The translations under genes and the position numbers were made by a program. The notes under the pieces are model-generated. The model made no database searches. It was not told where the DNA came from and worked only from the letters and a program-made list of their open reading frames with translations. 55,261 nt of DNA from assembly GCF_000208925.1 (NCBI RefSeq), contig NW_001914931.1, positions 1,806 to 57,066 on the forward strand. The letters run 5' to 3'. How positions within the stretch are numbered: position 1 is the first letter of the stretch; every line of letters begins with the position of its first letter. This DNA comes from Entamoeba histolytica HM-1:IMSS. Lineage: Eukaryota > Evosea > Mastigamoebida > Endamoebidae. Shown here one piece after another: positions 43,248 to 53,423 of the stretch.

Positions 43248-44624
43248 GTGATGAAAAAGAATGATGGACAATGGCAAAAAGCACAAGAAACAATCTTTGT
43301 TGACTGGATCAATGACACACTCAAACCTGATATTATTATTTCTAACTTAGAAGAAGATTTGAAAACAGGAGTGAATCTTATCTTATTAGTAGAAAAGTTA
43401 ACTAATAAACATTGCTCTGAGAAAATTATTGAAAATCCAAAATTTAGGATCCAAAATATTTCAAATTGTACAGTTGCTTTAAGATTTATTGAAAAGGTAT
43501 ATAAAATTAAACCTCTTTGTTCTGCTGAAAATATTGTTAATGGCAATTCTGATTTTAAATATCTTCTAGGATTATTATTTCAAATATATATGAATCATCA
43601 TAAATCTAATCTACTTTCTCCACAACTTTCTCAACAACAACAGTATGAAATTATTCTTAAATGGCTTCAAGATATACTTAATCTTTATGAAATTGATTTA
43701 TCTACAACTAACAAGATGATGGAAAATTTTTTCAATGGAAAAATTCTCATTGCTTTGCTTGATTTATTTTTTGATCAACATCATTATTTTTATGATTGGA
43801 TGTTAAAAAGAGGAGAAGGAGAAAGAATTGGTTTGTCTATGAGAATGGCACATGACTTATTAGGTGTAAGTGAGTTATTAACTACTGAAGATGTGTTAGC
43901 TCATACGGTTGATTTTCGTGTATTTTGCTTCTATTTTGAATTTTTAATGAACGCTTTTAAGAATAAGTCATCAGTTATACAAATAGATCTTGTCCAACTT
44001 GTACAACAAGCTTTTGAGCAACTAAGCAAGCAAACAAACCAGGAAAAAAAACAAAGCAAAGAAGAAGAGGTTTTAACAAATCAGATTAATCTACCTCCCA
44101 AACAACCTAAAAAGAAGTGTGCTTCTGTTTCATCTCAAAAAGTAGTTCCTATCTCTTCACCTTCTATCCAAACAAAAAGTGAGGTTAATCAACACCCACA
44201 AGAACAAAATTCATTTAAACCAATTGTACTAAAGGATGTTATGCAACATGGAAGAGTTAAAGAGTGTATTGATGAGCCAATTTCAAAAACCTTTAATAAA
44301 AAAAATGAAGAAAATTCTCTTAAAATTACTTCGGAAAAGACAATTCATAAAACAAAACCCTTACCCCCACCAAAAAAATCAACAGAAATTACTCTAACGA
44401 CTTTTGATGTTGGGAAAAGTGGATTAAGACATAGAAAACATCTTCACACAAATGAAAGAAGTCATCGTTATTCAAGAACAGAAGACCCATATTCAATAAC
44501 TCAGATTTATTCATCAACAAGTTATTCAACAAATGGAAGAATTACAACAACGTCAGAAATCACTGAAACAACAGAAATTCAACAAAACGAAACAATTGTT
44601 TTCAATGGATTTTGGCTTATATAG
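43248..44624 (+). CDS. Tandem calponin-homology actin-binding protein
   Basis: The 458-residue protein starts with two CH domains. CH1 (about 8-125) has ETIFVDWINDTLK, NLEEDLKTGVNLILLVEKL and RIQNISNCTVALRFIE, matching the actin-binding sites of filamin/alpha-actinin types. CH2 (about 130-245) is more diverged (ILKWLQDILNLYEID, FFNGKILIALLDLF). A tandem pair in this order usually binds F-actin. The C-terminal 200 residues are Lys/Gln/Pro/Thr-rich with a PLPPPKKST motif that could bind SH3 domains. There are no spectrin, EF-hand or filamin repeats, so it is likely a small actin-binding adaptor rather than a cross-linker. It follows the kinase by 202 bp on the same strand. Confidence 0.85.
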   Translation: MMKKNDGQWQKAQETIFVDWINDTLKPDIIISNLEEDLKTGVNLILLVEKLTNKHCSEKIIENPKFRIQNISNCTVALRFIEKVYKIKPLCSAENIVNGNSDFKYLLGLLFQIYMNHHKSNLLSPQLSQQQQYEIILKWLQDILNLYEIDLSTTNKMMENFFNGKILIALLDLFFDQHHYFYDWMLKRGEGERIGLSMRMAHDLLGVSELLTTEDVLAHTVDFRVFCFYFEFLMNAFKNKSSVIQIDLVQLVQQAFEQLSKQTNQEKKQSKEEEVLTNQINLPPKQPKKKCASVSSQKVVPISSPSIQTKSEVNQHPQEQNSFKPIVLKDVMQHGRVKECIDEPISKTFNKKNEENSLKITSEKTIHKTKPLPPPKKSTEITLTTFDVGKSGLRHRKHLHTNERSHRYSRTEDPYSITQIYSSTSYSTNGRITTTSEITETTEIQQNETIVFNGFWLI

Positions 44625-44665
44625 ATTTTAATTCTATTTTTCTAGTTTGAATTTTTTTTGTAGAC

Positions 44666-44682
44666 GAACATTTTAAGGGTTT
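44666..44682 (+). promoter_or_regulatory. GAAC element and AGGGTTT motif before the coiled-coil gene
   Basis: GAAC (44666-44669) and AGGGTTT (44676-44682) lie 24-40 nt before the ATG at 44706, in the packed layout seen at the eL34 promoter. The intergenic gap here is only 81 bp, so the promoter must lie in it. Confidence 0.5.
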
Positions 44683-44705
44683 AACTAAAAATTACTAATA
44701 GAGAA

Positions 44706-45701
44706 ATGAGCACTAGTAATATGATTCCTGAAGAATTAAATACAAGTGAAACCCAAGACACAGAAGAGGTGTCTTCTCTTATTGATTCTTCTGATGACTT
44801 TTCATCAAGTGAGTTAGACAGTAGTGAAAGCCAAGAAGAAACTATAGAAGAACTTAAGAAAATGAATAATTATGTTATTCAAGAATGGCAGGAGGTATTA
44901 GAACAATTTAATAGTTTAATGACATTATATAATAAAATAAGAGATGAACGTGATGAAATGAAAAAAAAACTAGAAGTTGCAATTCATCAAATAGAAGAAA
45001 TGAAGACCGAAATATTTTCCATTATAAATGAACAACAAAAAACCACAAATGAATTAATCAAAGAAAAAGAGGCACATGCAGAAACGATTCAAATGTTAAA
45101 TACACAAACACTTAATAGAGTGTTGTCATGTCGTTGTGATATTATTATTAAAAATGGACAAGTAGAAGCAATTAGTATTGTCAAAGATGATGAAATGAAA
45201 AATAAAATAAAAGAAATGAAAGAAGAGAATTTAATTCTTCAACAAAAATTAAATAAAACTAAAGAAATACAAAGTTATTTCAATAAATCATTAAATGAAA
45301 CAGAAACATCTTATGATGATATGAAAACATTAGTTCATTCTCTTGAAGATATTTTAAGATATGAAAGTAGACTTGAAAAAATTTGTTATACTGACTTATA
45401 CGAAAATGATATTCTTGCAAAACAACTTGGAAATTCTATTCAACAACGTTATGGAATAGACTTTGATCTTGTTTTTAAAATTGTAAAAGAGTTTAGAGTA
45501 AACAAAAAGAAAGTAGGAAGAGCAACAGTTGTAATGGGCAATAGTATTGAAGTAGAACAACAAGAAAGAAATCAAGTTAAAAATACTATGAAAAGAATTA
45601 ATTCATTCTCAAAAAGATTAAGAAAGTCAGAAGTACGTTTAGATAGAAAAATAAGTTGTCTTCATAAGGTTTCATCAAATAATTCAATTATAAATGAATA
45701 A
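44706..45701 (+). CDS. Coiled-coil protein of unknown function
   Basis: The 331-residue protein has a Ser/Asp/Glu-rich N-terminus (1-45; DSSDDFSSSELDSSES). This is typical of a casein-kinase-2 target region, though no phosphorylation is shown. A long coiled coil (about 45-130) and a second one (about 155-225) follow. Between them is a short non-coil piece with LSCRCDIIIKNGQVEAISIV. The C-terminal 100 residues contain a compact part (YENDILAKQLGNSIQQRYGIDFDLVFKIVKEF) and a basic tail (KRINSFSKRLRKSEVRLDRK). There is no signal peptide or membrane helix. I do not recognise a family. It has its own promoter motifs and an intact frame. Confidence 0.7.
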   Translation: MSTSNMIPEELNTSETQDTEEVSSLIDSSDDFSSSELDSSESQEETIEELKKMNNYVIQEWQEVLEQFNSLMTLYNKIRDERDEMKKKLEVAIHQIEEMKTEIFSIINEQQKTTNELIKEKEAHAETIQMLNTQTLNRVLSCRCDIIIKNGQVEAISIVKDDEMKNKIKEMKEENLILQQKLNKTKEIQSYFNKSLNETETSYDDMKTLVHSLEDILRYESRLEKICYTDLYENDILAKQLGNSIQQRYGIDFDLVFKIVKEFRVNKKKVGRATVVMGNSIEVEQQERNQVKNTMKRINSFSKRLRKSEVRLDRKISCLHKVSSNNSIINE

Positions 45702-45772
45702 AGAATAAACAAATATAATAAAACTGAATTATTCTCTATTTTTTATTATTTTTAGTTTGAAAAGGGAAAAAA

Positions 45773-45777
45773 GAACT
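45773..45777 (+). promoter_or_regulatory. GAACT element before the zinc protein gene
   Basis: GAACT lies 21 nt before the ATG at 45798 and is followed by TTAAAAAG, a plausible TATA-like sequence. The gap to the upstream gene is 96 bp. Confidence 0.45.
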
Positions 45778-45797
45778 TAAAAAGATTTATTCCTCAA

Positions 45798-47510
45798 ATG
45801 CCATCAATGTTTACTCCTGATGACTTCTTTCCTCAAATCCCAGATAAAGAATTTCTTGAAGGAAAAACATTTTATGGAATTTGTATTCAAAGAAATCCTT
45901 TACAATTTATTGGTTTTGGAAATAGAATATTAGAAGTTGAATCAATTGATTTAAGAGATTTAAAAGTATCAAATATTGTATTGATTCGATTTAATAATTT
46001 TGATGTATTTCCTGAAACAATTCAAACTCCTCCTAAAATGATTATTGGAAAATGTGAAGAAATGATTTTATGTGAATATAATAAGGGAAAATTTCTTAGT
46101 AAAACAAATTTTAATGAACGATTTGAATTAGATGAACATACGACAAAGTTATTAATGAATTTATATAATCATTGGTATTATTTTTATCTTTCTCTAGTAA
46201 GATATCCATTAAGTCTTGACATATCAATGATGAATCAACACATTCATTCTCAAATTCCAATTAAGAATTTATTGGCATATATAATATCTTATTCCTCTCA
46301 AGTAAGCAAACATAAAACAGTTCTTTGTCTAAACTGTTTCTTTGGATATGACCACTTTTATATAAATGATACTATTAAAAATATTGTTCAAGAAAAAAGA
46401 GTAGTCTTAGATAAATTATTTGAATGGAAAGTTCCTTTACCACAATGTGGTAATGTATATATTGTATGTTTAGAGAAAGACCAATATGAAAAGTTTGATA
46501 TTGGAGACTGGATTTATCTCACTGATACCTTACCTTTTACTGGTAGAGATAGAAGACTTTATCTTAAAGCTACTAAACATTCAACTGTTATAGCTATTAA
46601 AGGAAATGAGCAGGTAATTATTGAAAGAATTGGAAGACTAGCAAGACAACTTCCAAAAGATATAATTCTTGAAATGATAAAGAGGGTAGAAGAAAAATAT
46701 CCAAAAGATGAATGTTTAAAAAAGTACATTAATGTAATTAAAAAACTTATTCATTTAAAGAAAATACGAAGTGCCAGTACCTTGTTAAGGAAAATGAATG
46801 AATCAACAGAAAGAACTGAAAATGTATTAAAAGAAAATATCAAAAATAGTAGTAATGAAGAAAAATTTAAAATAGCAAGTAAAGGTTTAAATACAATTGA
46901 CTTTTCTGAAATATCTGAAATCAAGAAAGACTCAGAAGCGACTGTTATAACAGATATTGTTAATAAAGAAAATAAACAAAAGAAAATAAAACAAAGTCAA
47001 TGGTTTGATGAATATTCAAACCGTTCAACACAAAGCAGTGGCATTACACTTGCTCCATTAGGAATTCAGATGGTTTATTGTCAACAGTGTTGTTATACAG
47101 TTGAAGAAATAAGAAATTTCACGTACAATAAAATTAAAGAAATTGAGGTGATGAGAATTAAATGTATTGTTTGTAAAATATATCCAGAAAATATCGACGA
47201 TTGTATTGAATATAAATGTGGGTGTATTCAAAGAGATCATAGAAAAGAAGACGTTCAATGTCAATACTGCGGGAAAATGATTTATGAAAAATATGAAATG
47301 CAATTAGAAATCAAGGACCTTATAACAGCTAGTACTTTACTTATAGAAATTACTCACCCTACTCTTTTATTTATTCAAAATTGGTTTTCATATGACCCAT
47401 TCCTTTTTATAAAAGAATTTAGAAAATATATTCTTCAAAACCCATTAATTGAAGTATATGTTCATCCATTTTATGATGCAGTTAATGAGAAAGGTCATTT
47501 ATATTTGTAA
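45798..47510 (+). CDS. Unknown protein with a C-terminal zinc cluster, possible OB-fold (RPA-like)
   Basis: The 570-residue protein matches no family I can name. The N-terminal half (1-300) is folded, mixed alpha/beta. A stretch at about 230-290 (GDWIYLTDTLPFTGRDRRLYLKATK) has the look of OB-fold strands. A charged, probably disordered linker spans 300-400. The C-terminus has cysteine pairs at 428/431, 456/459, 474/476 and 488/491. It then continues YEMQLEIKDLITASTLLIEIT and a helical end. A zinc ribbon inserted in a beta barrel, followed by xLxLxIxDxTxxxxx, resembles the large RPA subunit's C-terminal OB domain and relatives (CST, shieldin, meiotic RPA-like proteins). Single-stranded DNA or telomere binding is thus a hypothesis only. 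The remainder of the protein does not look like canonical RPA1. Confidence 0.6.
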   Translation: MPSMFTPDDFFPQIPDKEFLEGKTFYGICIQRNPLQFIGFGNRILEVESIDLRDLKVSNIVLIRFNNFDVFPETIQTPPKMIIGKCEEMILCEYNKGKFLSKTNFNERFELDEHTTKLLMNLYNHWYYFYLSLVRYPLSLDISMMNQHIHSQIPIKNLLAYIISYSSQVSKHKTVLCLNCFFGYDHFYINDTIKNIVQEKRVVLDKLFEWKVPLPQCGNVYIVCLEKDQYEKFDIGDWIYLTDTLPFTGRDRRLYLKATKHSTVIAIKGNEQVIIERIGRLARQLPKDIILEMIKRVEEKYPKDECLKKYINVIKKLIHLKKIRSASTLLRKMNESTERTENVLKENIKNSSNEEKFKIASKGLNTIDFSEISEIKKDSEATVITDIVNKENKQKKIKQSQWFDEYSNRSTQSSGITLAPLGIQMVYCQQCCYTVEEIRNFTYNKIKEIEVMRIKCIVCKIYPENIDDCIEYKCGCIQRDHRKEDVQCQYCGKMIYEKYEMQLEIKDLITASTLLIEITHPTLLFIQNWFSYDPFLFIKEFRKYILQNPLIEVYVHPFYDAVNEKGHLYL

Positions 47511-47652
47511 ATTTATTTTGTTTATATACGTCAGTTATTTTTATAATTTCCATAAACACAATAAGTAGTATTTTAGCCTAAACGAAATAAAAAGCAATTA
47601 ATTAAGTATTAATAGAAATAGCTTCTATTCTTCCTGGATCATGGGAGACTAA

Positions 47653-50600
47653 TCACATCCCTTCGTCTTCTTCTTCAAGCAACTCTACGGAGTATGTTTG
47701 GTTGTGATTGAAGCAGTACTCCATAACATCCATAATGTTTTTTATTACAAGGTTTTTTACTTCTTTCTCGATGTCAATGTCAATTTTTAATTCTTTAATT
47801 AATCTGATACTTTCTTTATTTATTAATCCATTTATTGAGATTACTACTGGAATTATTTTGACATCTTTTAGTTTTTCTATTTTCATTATTCTATTCTTTA
47901 ATTCCTTATACATATTTCTTTTCTTCAAATACACTAAATTAATATTGTGATCAGCCACAATAGTCATATCAAATATTAGACCAGTTTTGTTCTTTTTATC
48001 TAATACGTATATGTCTGGTCTTTTGTGGTATTGTCCATCACTTTTATGCATTATTTGTTTGTTCAATATCATAGTGATGTCTTTATATTTGAACATTGTT
48101 TCATATGGGGATTTTATATTGTTTATTTCCTGTGTATTTTCTTATTAATCAATATTATAATGCCAATATTGTCATATTTTTCCATTTGTGATTTTTTATG
48201 ACCAATACAAGATAGTAGAATGTGCTCTACTGTAGCTATCTTGTCTTTACATAGTGTGCAGTATTTTAATCTTTCATTTTTCATTATTTTTGATTTTCTA
48301 TACCCACAAAATATTGCTCCATCTTGCATTTTAGTTAATTGAAGAAATGCATTCTTTTTAATATTGATGGACTTCCATGCTTTCACTGTAGTAGTTTTAT
48401 CTACTCCTTTTTGACTCATTCCATCTTCTAACATGTCATTTGTCTGATGACACTTTCATTTTTTGATGTATTTATCATTAATTTCTTTATTTCTACTACT
48501 ACTTCTTTTTCTTTTTTCTTTTCAATCCCCTCATTTATTATTTCTTCTATTTTTGTTTCTGGGATTTTATGAATTAATGTTTTTTAATTCTATTCCATAT
48601 TCCTTTCTTAATGTACAATCTATCTAATATGTTATTTCCAATTTCACTTTCTCTGGTACAGTAGTACATTACTGTTCTTATTAATTCTATAACATATTCG
48701 TCATTTATATTTATTAATCCTTCATTTCTTCTATAATGACATATAACCTATCTTTGGAGTTTCACCAATGTATTTTGCCTTTCTTAAATATTTTCTTATC
48801 TCCAAATCAATTTTATCTAGGTCAGTTATTTTCCAATTTACAACTGATGCTGAATATCTGAAGATAGGGATTACTTCAGTGTTTATTCTAGTAATATATC
48901 TTCTATTACTACTTTCATCAGTGTTTATTTCTTCCATCTTCTGATTCATTTTTTCTTTGATGGATTTACAATTGAAGGTATTATCAATTTCGTCGGACTG
49001 CCATATTCCTAAATATTTATACAAGTCATCAAATTCAACTACGGGGATGTTCTGCATTTCATTTGGTATTTCTTTAATGTTTTTTAATACCATTCCTGAT
49101 TTTTTCTCATTCATTTCAATATGTAACTTATTATTTCTTTAATTTCATTGTGGATTATTCACATTTCTTCACTACTTTCTGTCATTATTCTCAAATCATC
49201 CATATATAATGTGTGATTTGTATTTGGGAATTTCTCTTCGATGATTTGAGAAATTACATTCATCTGTATGATGAAGAGTAGATTTGATAATGAATCACCT
49301 TGTAAAATTCCTCTATTTAATTTAATACTACCCAGATATTCATTAAATTTATAACCGATGAATATCTTCAATCTAGTCATCATACTTTCAATAATTTCAA
49401 TGATGACTCCATCTACATTAAAATATTTTAATGATTCAATTACCCATTCGTGGTTGACTGTGTCATATGTTTTCTTAATGTCATAATATGACTCCACATA
49501 TTTTGTTTATTTTTCTTCTTTCTGCTTTAATATATAACTATTAATTATTCCTTCTTTAGCAGCTAAAGACTGTAATTTACATCTCAGTTGATTAATACTA
49601 ATTTTAAATGATTCATTAATCATGTTAAGTCTTCTGTGAATCTTTTCTTTTAATATGGAGGTAAATACTTTCATAATTACATTTGTACAACTGATATGAC
49701 GATAATTAGTGACATCATTCCTATCACTTTGTGGATTAATAAAGTTCTTCAACTTACCATGTCTAATTTGATGTTTTCAGGGAATTTCAACCATTCATTG
49801 AAGATACTGAGAATGGTTTCTCTTGATGATGACATCCTTTTCAAATAATACCCATATATAGTGTCTATTCATGGTGCCTTCCAGTTACTTATTTTCATTA
49901 TACTTAAATTTAATTCATTTAATGTTATTATGACACTATCATAATTGACATATCTTTCATTCCACGAGGTGATTTGTTTTATTTTCCAATTTTCTTTATT
50001 TAATATCACCTGTGTTTCATATAACGATTTCCAATATTCTAAAGTAATATCGTTATTTGGGTATATTTCATTTTTTGGGTCTTTCTTCCTTATTCTATTT
50101 TCTTGTTAGAATCAAACATTATTTTATTTGTATTGATTCTGACTATTTCTTCCTTATTAAATTTAATTCTTTCTTTAATCATTGTCATCATATATTTTAG
50201 GTATTTTATTCTTTCTATTGATTTAACTTTTATTCCTTCTTCATTATATTCATTTAATTTCATGATGCACTTTATTCTGTACCATTTTCTTCCCTTGACC
50301 AAATCTTCTAGTCTATTGATTTTCTTTAGGATTTCTTTTATTTCATCAAATTTATCTCTTATTATTTTATTTTGGAGATAGAGGTGCATAACCATTGAAA
50401 TCCTCTTCATATCATATTGCAGATAATCAATTCTGCTTCCTGACAATACCCATCTATTATTAATTTCTCTTATTAATCAGTCAGCTTCTTTTCTTTTCCA
50501 GTAGTAATTAATGTTTGTACATTTTCTACTTTCATTTCTTTTATTTTATTGATGAGAGTGTTAAGATATTCTTCATCAATTTCTGTAGAGTTATTTTTTA

Positions 50601-50735
50601 TTATGATTTTTTATTATTGAATTACACTCTATTCTTCTTTATATTATATCATTTACTTTCATTTTAATGTACCGTTTAGTACTTTCTTTTATGTGACATT
50701 TTAATATATTTAATATATTCTTTTTCATTATTTAC
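47653..50735 (-). pseudogene. LINE copy B ORF2 remnant: reverse transcriptase and REL endonuclease
   Basis: Pieces in order on the minus strand are as follows. An N-terminal helical region is at 50446-50090. A RT motif-1-like segment contains NYRHISCTNVIMKVFTSI (49752-49507). The RT palm has GILQGDSLSNLLF and YMDDLRIM (49497-49159); the catalytic YxDD is present. A YKYLGIW thumb block is at 49114-48731. A CxxC...HxxxxC knuckle, YCTLCKDKIATVEHILLSC, is at 48434-48123. The restriction-like endonuclease has RPDIYVLDKKNKTGLIFDMTI (48096-47653) and ends with its own stop. The pieces lie in different frames separated by stops, so no full protein can be made. Confidence 0.88.
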
Positions 50736-50786
50736 ATTAATGTTTATCACTTTTATTATGCTTTCAATTTGTTCTTTCTTAATTTC

Positions 50787-52241
50787 TTATATAACTTTTT
50801 TATTTAACCAATTAATTGCAAAACAATACAACACTTCAATTAAAATTCTATTTCTTTGGTTTGTTGTATTTCTTGTCTGTTTATCATCTCTTGTTTTTTT
50901 GACAATCAGTGTTTTGCTTTTCTCTTCGTTTTCAACTACTGTCTTTTTCATAGGAGTATTTTCGTTCATCTTCATCGTCACTGATGATGTTTTCATCAAT
51001 ATTGGTTGTGCATTTATTACAAGTGTCATCATTTTCTTCTTCTCTAGTTCCTTCTGTGAAATAAAATTTTCAATATCATCTTGTTGTTTTGATATGACTT
51101 GTTTTTGTGTTTCATTTTCTTTTTGGGTGTTGTCTAATTCTTCTCTTGTTATTTCTGCAATTTCTTGACTTATTATTGCTGCTTGTTGAATTTCAGAGAT
51201 TTGTTTTTTTTTATCTCTTATTTCACTTTTCAGCTTCTCAACTTTCTTCTCTAGTACTTCTGCTTTTTTCTCTAACACACTACTCTTCTTCTCCAGTAAT
51301 TCTCCTTTTTTCTTCAGCTCTTCTGTTTTCTCCTTTTGTTCATCATTTTCCTTCTGTAACTTCCCTTTAGTGGATTTTAGACTTCGAATGGTTTCTTCTT
51401 TGTTATTCATTTCCATGATTTTCCTTCTATCTCATTTATTTCACCTTGTAATTTTATATTTTCTTCTGTTAGTTTTTCATTTTCTTTCTTCTTTTCATTA
51501 TAATTCGTTTGAACTTTCTTATTTTCTTTTTTCAAATTTTCTATTTCTTTCTCAAACTCTTTTTTGACTATTTCTTTTGCTTTTTCTATCATTTCATCTG
51601 AGATGGTTTGTTCTTCTTCCATTCTTTTTGCTTGATATTCTTTAATTTCTTCTTCTAATCTTTTAATCTGGTTTTGAAGTATTTTAATTTCTTCTTTTTC
51701 TTTATAATTTTCATCTTCATTCTTTGTTTCTTCTTGTGTTTTTCTTTATTTTTTCTTTCTTTTTCTGTTTCATTTATTATTTTAGCCATTTTACATCTTT
51801 CTTGTAATTCTTTGATTGGATTTCTGCTTTTGATTTCTGTTTCAATTGCTTGGATATCTTCTTCTTCCCATCCTTTTGTTCTTTCCTTAATTTCTTATTT
51901 AGTTCTCTCAATTATCTTTTTCTTTTTGATTGAATATACTTCTTGAAGAATATCATATCATCTTTTTCTTTTACCTTCGTATTTTTTAAGTATTTCTTCG
52001 TATTCTCCTTTTCCCATTTACTTGTTATTCCTTTTATTCTTTCATGTATCTCTTTTATTGTTAACCGTCTATGTCTATTGTTTGTATATTCATTATTATT
52101 ATTATTGTATTTATCATGTTTCTTATTCGTTCTTCTTTGTCTTTGCTGTTTTTTAAACCCTTTTTCTCTTAGTATTTCTTTTATTATAATTGTGATATCT
52201 TTTATTATAATTGTAATATCTTTTATTGTTGTTATTGACAT
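50787..52241 (-). pseudogene. LINE copy B ORF1 remnant: coiled-coil nucleic-acid-binding protein
   Basis: Three frames together give an ORF1 of about 1.45 kb. The N-terminal part is Asn/Arg/Lys-rich (KHDKYNNNNNEYTNNRHRR). The middle is a strong Glu/Lys coiled coil (51622-50900), and the C-terminal part is more mixed. This fits LINE ORF1 proteins that bind the element RNA as oligomers. A 20-bp period tandem repeat (TTTTATTATAATTGTGATAT and a near-copy, about 52180-52219) lies at its 5' end and shifts the frame. Confidence 0.75.
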
Positions 52242-52440
52242 TAAACCTTGTATTTCTATGTCTTGTTTGGTTTTCTTTACAAGACGTCAAGGTATTACTC
52301 CATAACAATGGCAATAAAATTTGTTGTATATCCTGCATTGGAAAAGGATCTTCAATAACAATATTGAAAATATAATAAATATAGATAAAGTTGTAGTACA
52401 AGAAATTGTAAAAGAAGGTTATGTTATAATAGAACAAAGT

Positions 52441-53285
52441 AGTGAAAAAGAAGACTTAAGAAATAACAAAAAGTTACATAAATAAGAAGAAATTCAAATA
52501 AAATGATATTAAGAGAAATGAAAGAGCAACAAGTATAGAAAGAGAAACTTCAGTGATGAAGAAGATGATAGAAAATAGAATAATGAAACAAAACAGAATT
52601 ACAATTATTGAAGAGTATTAACAAATGAAATAATAAACATAATAAACATACATTATATAATATTAAAATAAAAAAAAATAATAATTGGATAATTAAGTGT
52701 TAATAAAGTCGTCATTTATCCGTTACTAACGGATATTAATTATTCATACATAATTAAAAAAGAATTAATTATTTATTTTACTTATTATTTAAATTTTCTT
52801 CTTGACTTGTGAATGAAACATTTTATTTATTTTTCATTATTGTATTTTTCATTCTTCTTTATGCTTAGTTTTTCTTTTTAATCCGATATTTGATTTTTAC
52901 TTTAGTTTTAATGAATATTTTTATTTTTCTTATTTTATGGTGATTTAACATGTCATTATACTATATTCTCGTGTATAATTTCATTTAGTCTTAACTAAAT
53001 CAAGTATATACTTTTCTTTTGATATTATTCCATATATATTTCTAGTTTCATCTAATAAATATCAATTATTATATTACAGCAAAAAATAATCCATTATAAT
53101 ACCACCATTACATTCATTGAAACATTGTTTAAGCAAAATTCATATTCAAATGAAACGTCATGGCTAGATAATAAATAGGGAAACCAAAGCATGAAATTAT
53201 TTTAAAGTTTGTGAGTTGTTTCTGACTTGTCAACATTGTTTCAGAATTAAAAAGAAATAGTCAAATAGAAGAATAAAAATAAGAA
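52441..53285. other. Intergenic DNA between LINE copy B and the tRNA
   Basis: AT-rich, without a gene. The left part may still contain LINE 5' untranslated sequence. A 7-bp hairpin lies at 52718-52734. The 80 nt immediately before the tRNA are slightly less AT-rich than the rest. No second tRNA and no short tandem repeats of the kind seen in Entamoeba tRNA arrays are visible. Confidence 0.5.
52718..52734. repeat. Perfect 7-bp hairpin, ATCCGTT-ACT-AACGGAT
   Basis: A perfect inverted repeat with a 3-nt loop and an unusually GC-containing stem for this DNA. It lies about 550 bp upstream of the tRNA. No function is evident. Confidence 0.55.
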
Positions 53286-53368
53286 GGCCCCGTAGCACAG
53301 TCGGTAGTGCATCGTACTTATAGGAAAGAGAAATGCGAGGGTCGCGGGTTCGATCCCCGCCGGGACCA
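53286..53368 (+). tRNA. tRNA-Ile(UAU) with a 10-nt intron
   Basis: The cloverleaf folds fully. Acceptor GGCCCCG pairs with CGGGACC, with one mismatch (C3-A70). The D stem is GCAC/GTGC, the anticodon stem TCGTA/TGCGA and the variable loop GGGTC. The T arm is GCGGG-TTCGATC-CCCGC, and the discriminator is A. The anticodon TAT at 53319-53321 reads AUA (Ile). A 10-nt intron (53323-53332) sits at the canonical position after base 37. Internal A and B boxes (TAGCACAGTCGG and GGTTCGATCCC) are intact. CCA is not encoded beyond the discriminator. It stands alone here; Entamoeba tRNAs often occur in tandem arrays, and intron-bearing tRNA-Ile(UAU) is known from the genus. Confidence 0.97.
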
Positions 53369-53385
53369 TTTTATTTTTCTTTTTT
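53369..53385 (+). terminator. Pol III T-run terminator of the tRNA
   Basis: TTTT, TTTTT and TTTTTT runs follow the discriminator base directly, broken by single A and C. T4 or longer is the standard RNA polymerase III stop. Confidence 0.8.
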
Positions 53386-53423
53386 ATTTATTTTCTTATT
53401 AATATTATCAAATATTAAATATA

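Larger units (their letters stand above)
47595..52440 (-). mobile_element. Near full-length, decayed R4-type LINE (copy B)
   Basis: Antisense non-LTR retrotransposon of about 4.85 kb, the size reported for EhLINEs. Reading the minus strand it has an Asn/Arg/Tyr-rich and coiled-coil ORF1 (about 52.24-50.79 kb). ORF2 follows, with reverse transcriptase and restriction-like endonuclease (about 50.73-47.65 kb). Its 3' end (47595-47617) is identical over 23 nt to the end of copy C. Many stops and frameshifts inactivate both ORFs. The 5' limit is approximate. No target-site duplication was found by eye. It begins 84 bp past the stop of the upstream zinc-protein gene and does not interrupt a gene. 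Confidence 0.9.

Noticed and set aside
52153..52437. Minus-strand frame rich in Tyr and Asn at the LINE 5' end
   Set aside because: It is part of the decayed ORF1/5' region of LINE copy B, not an independent gene.
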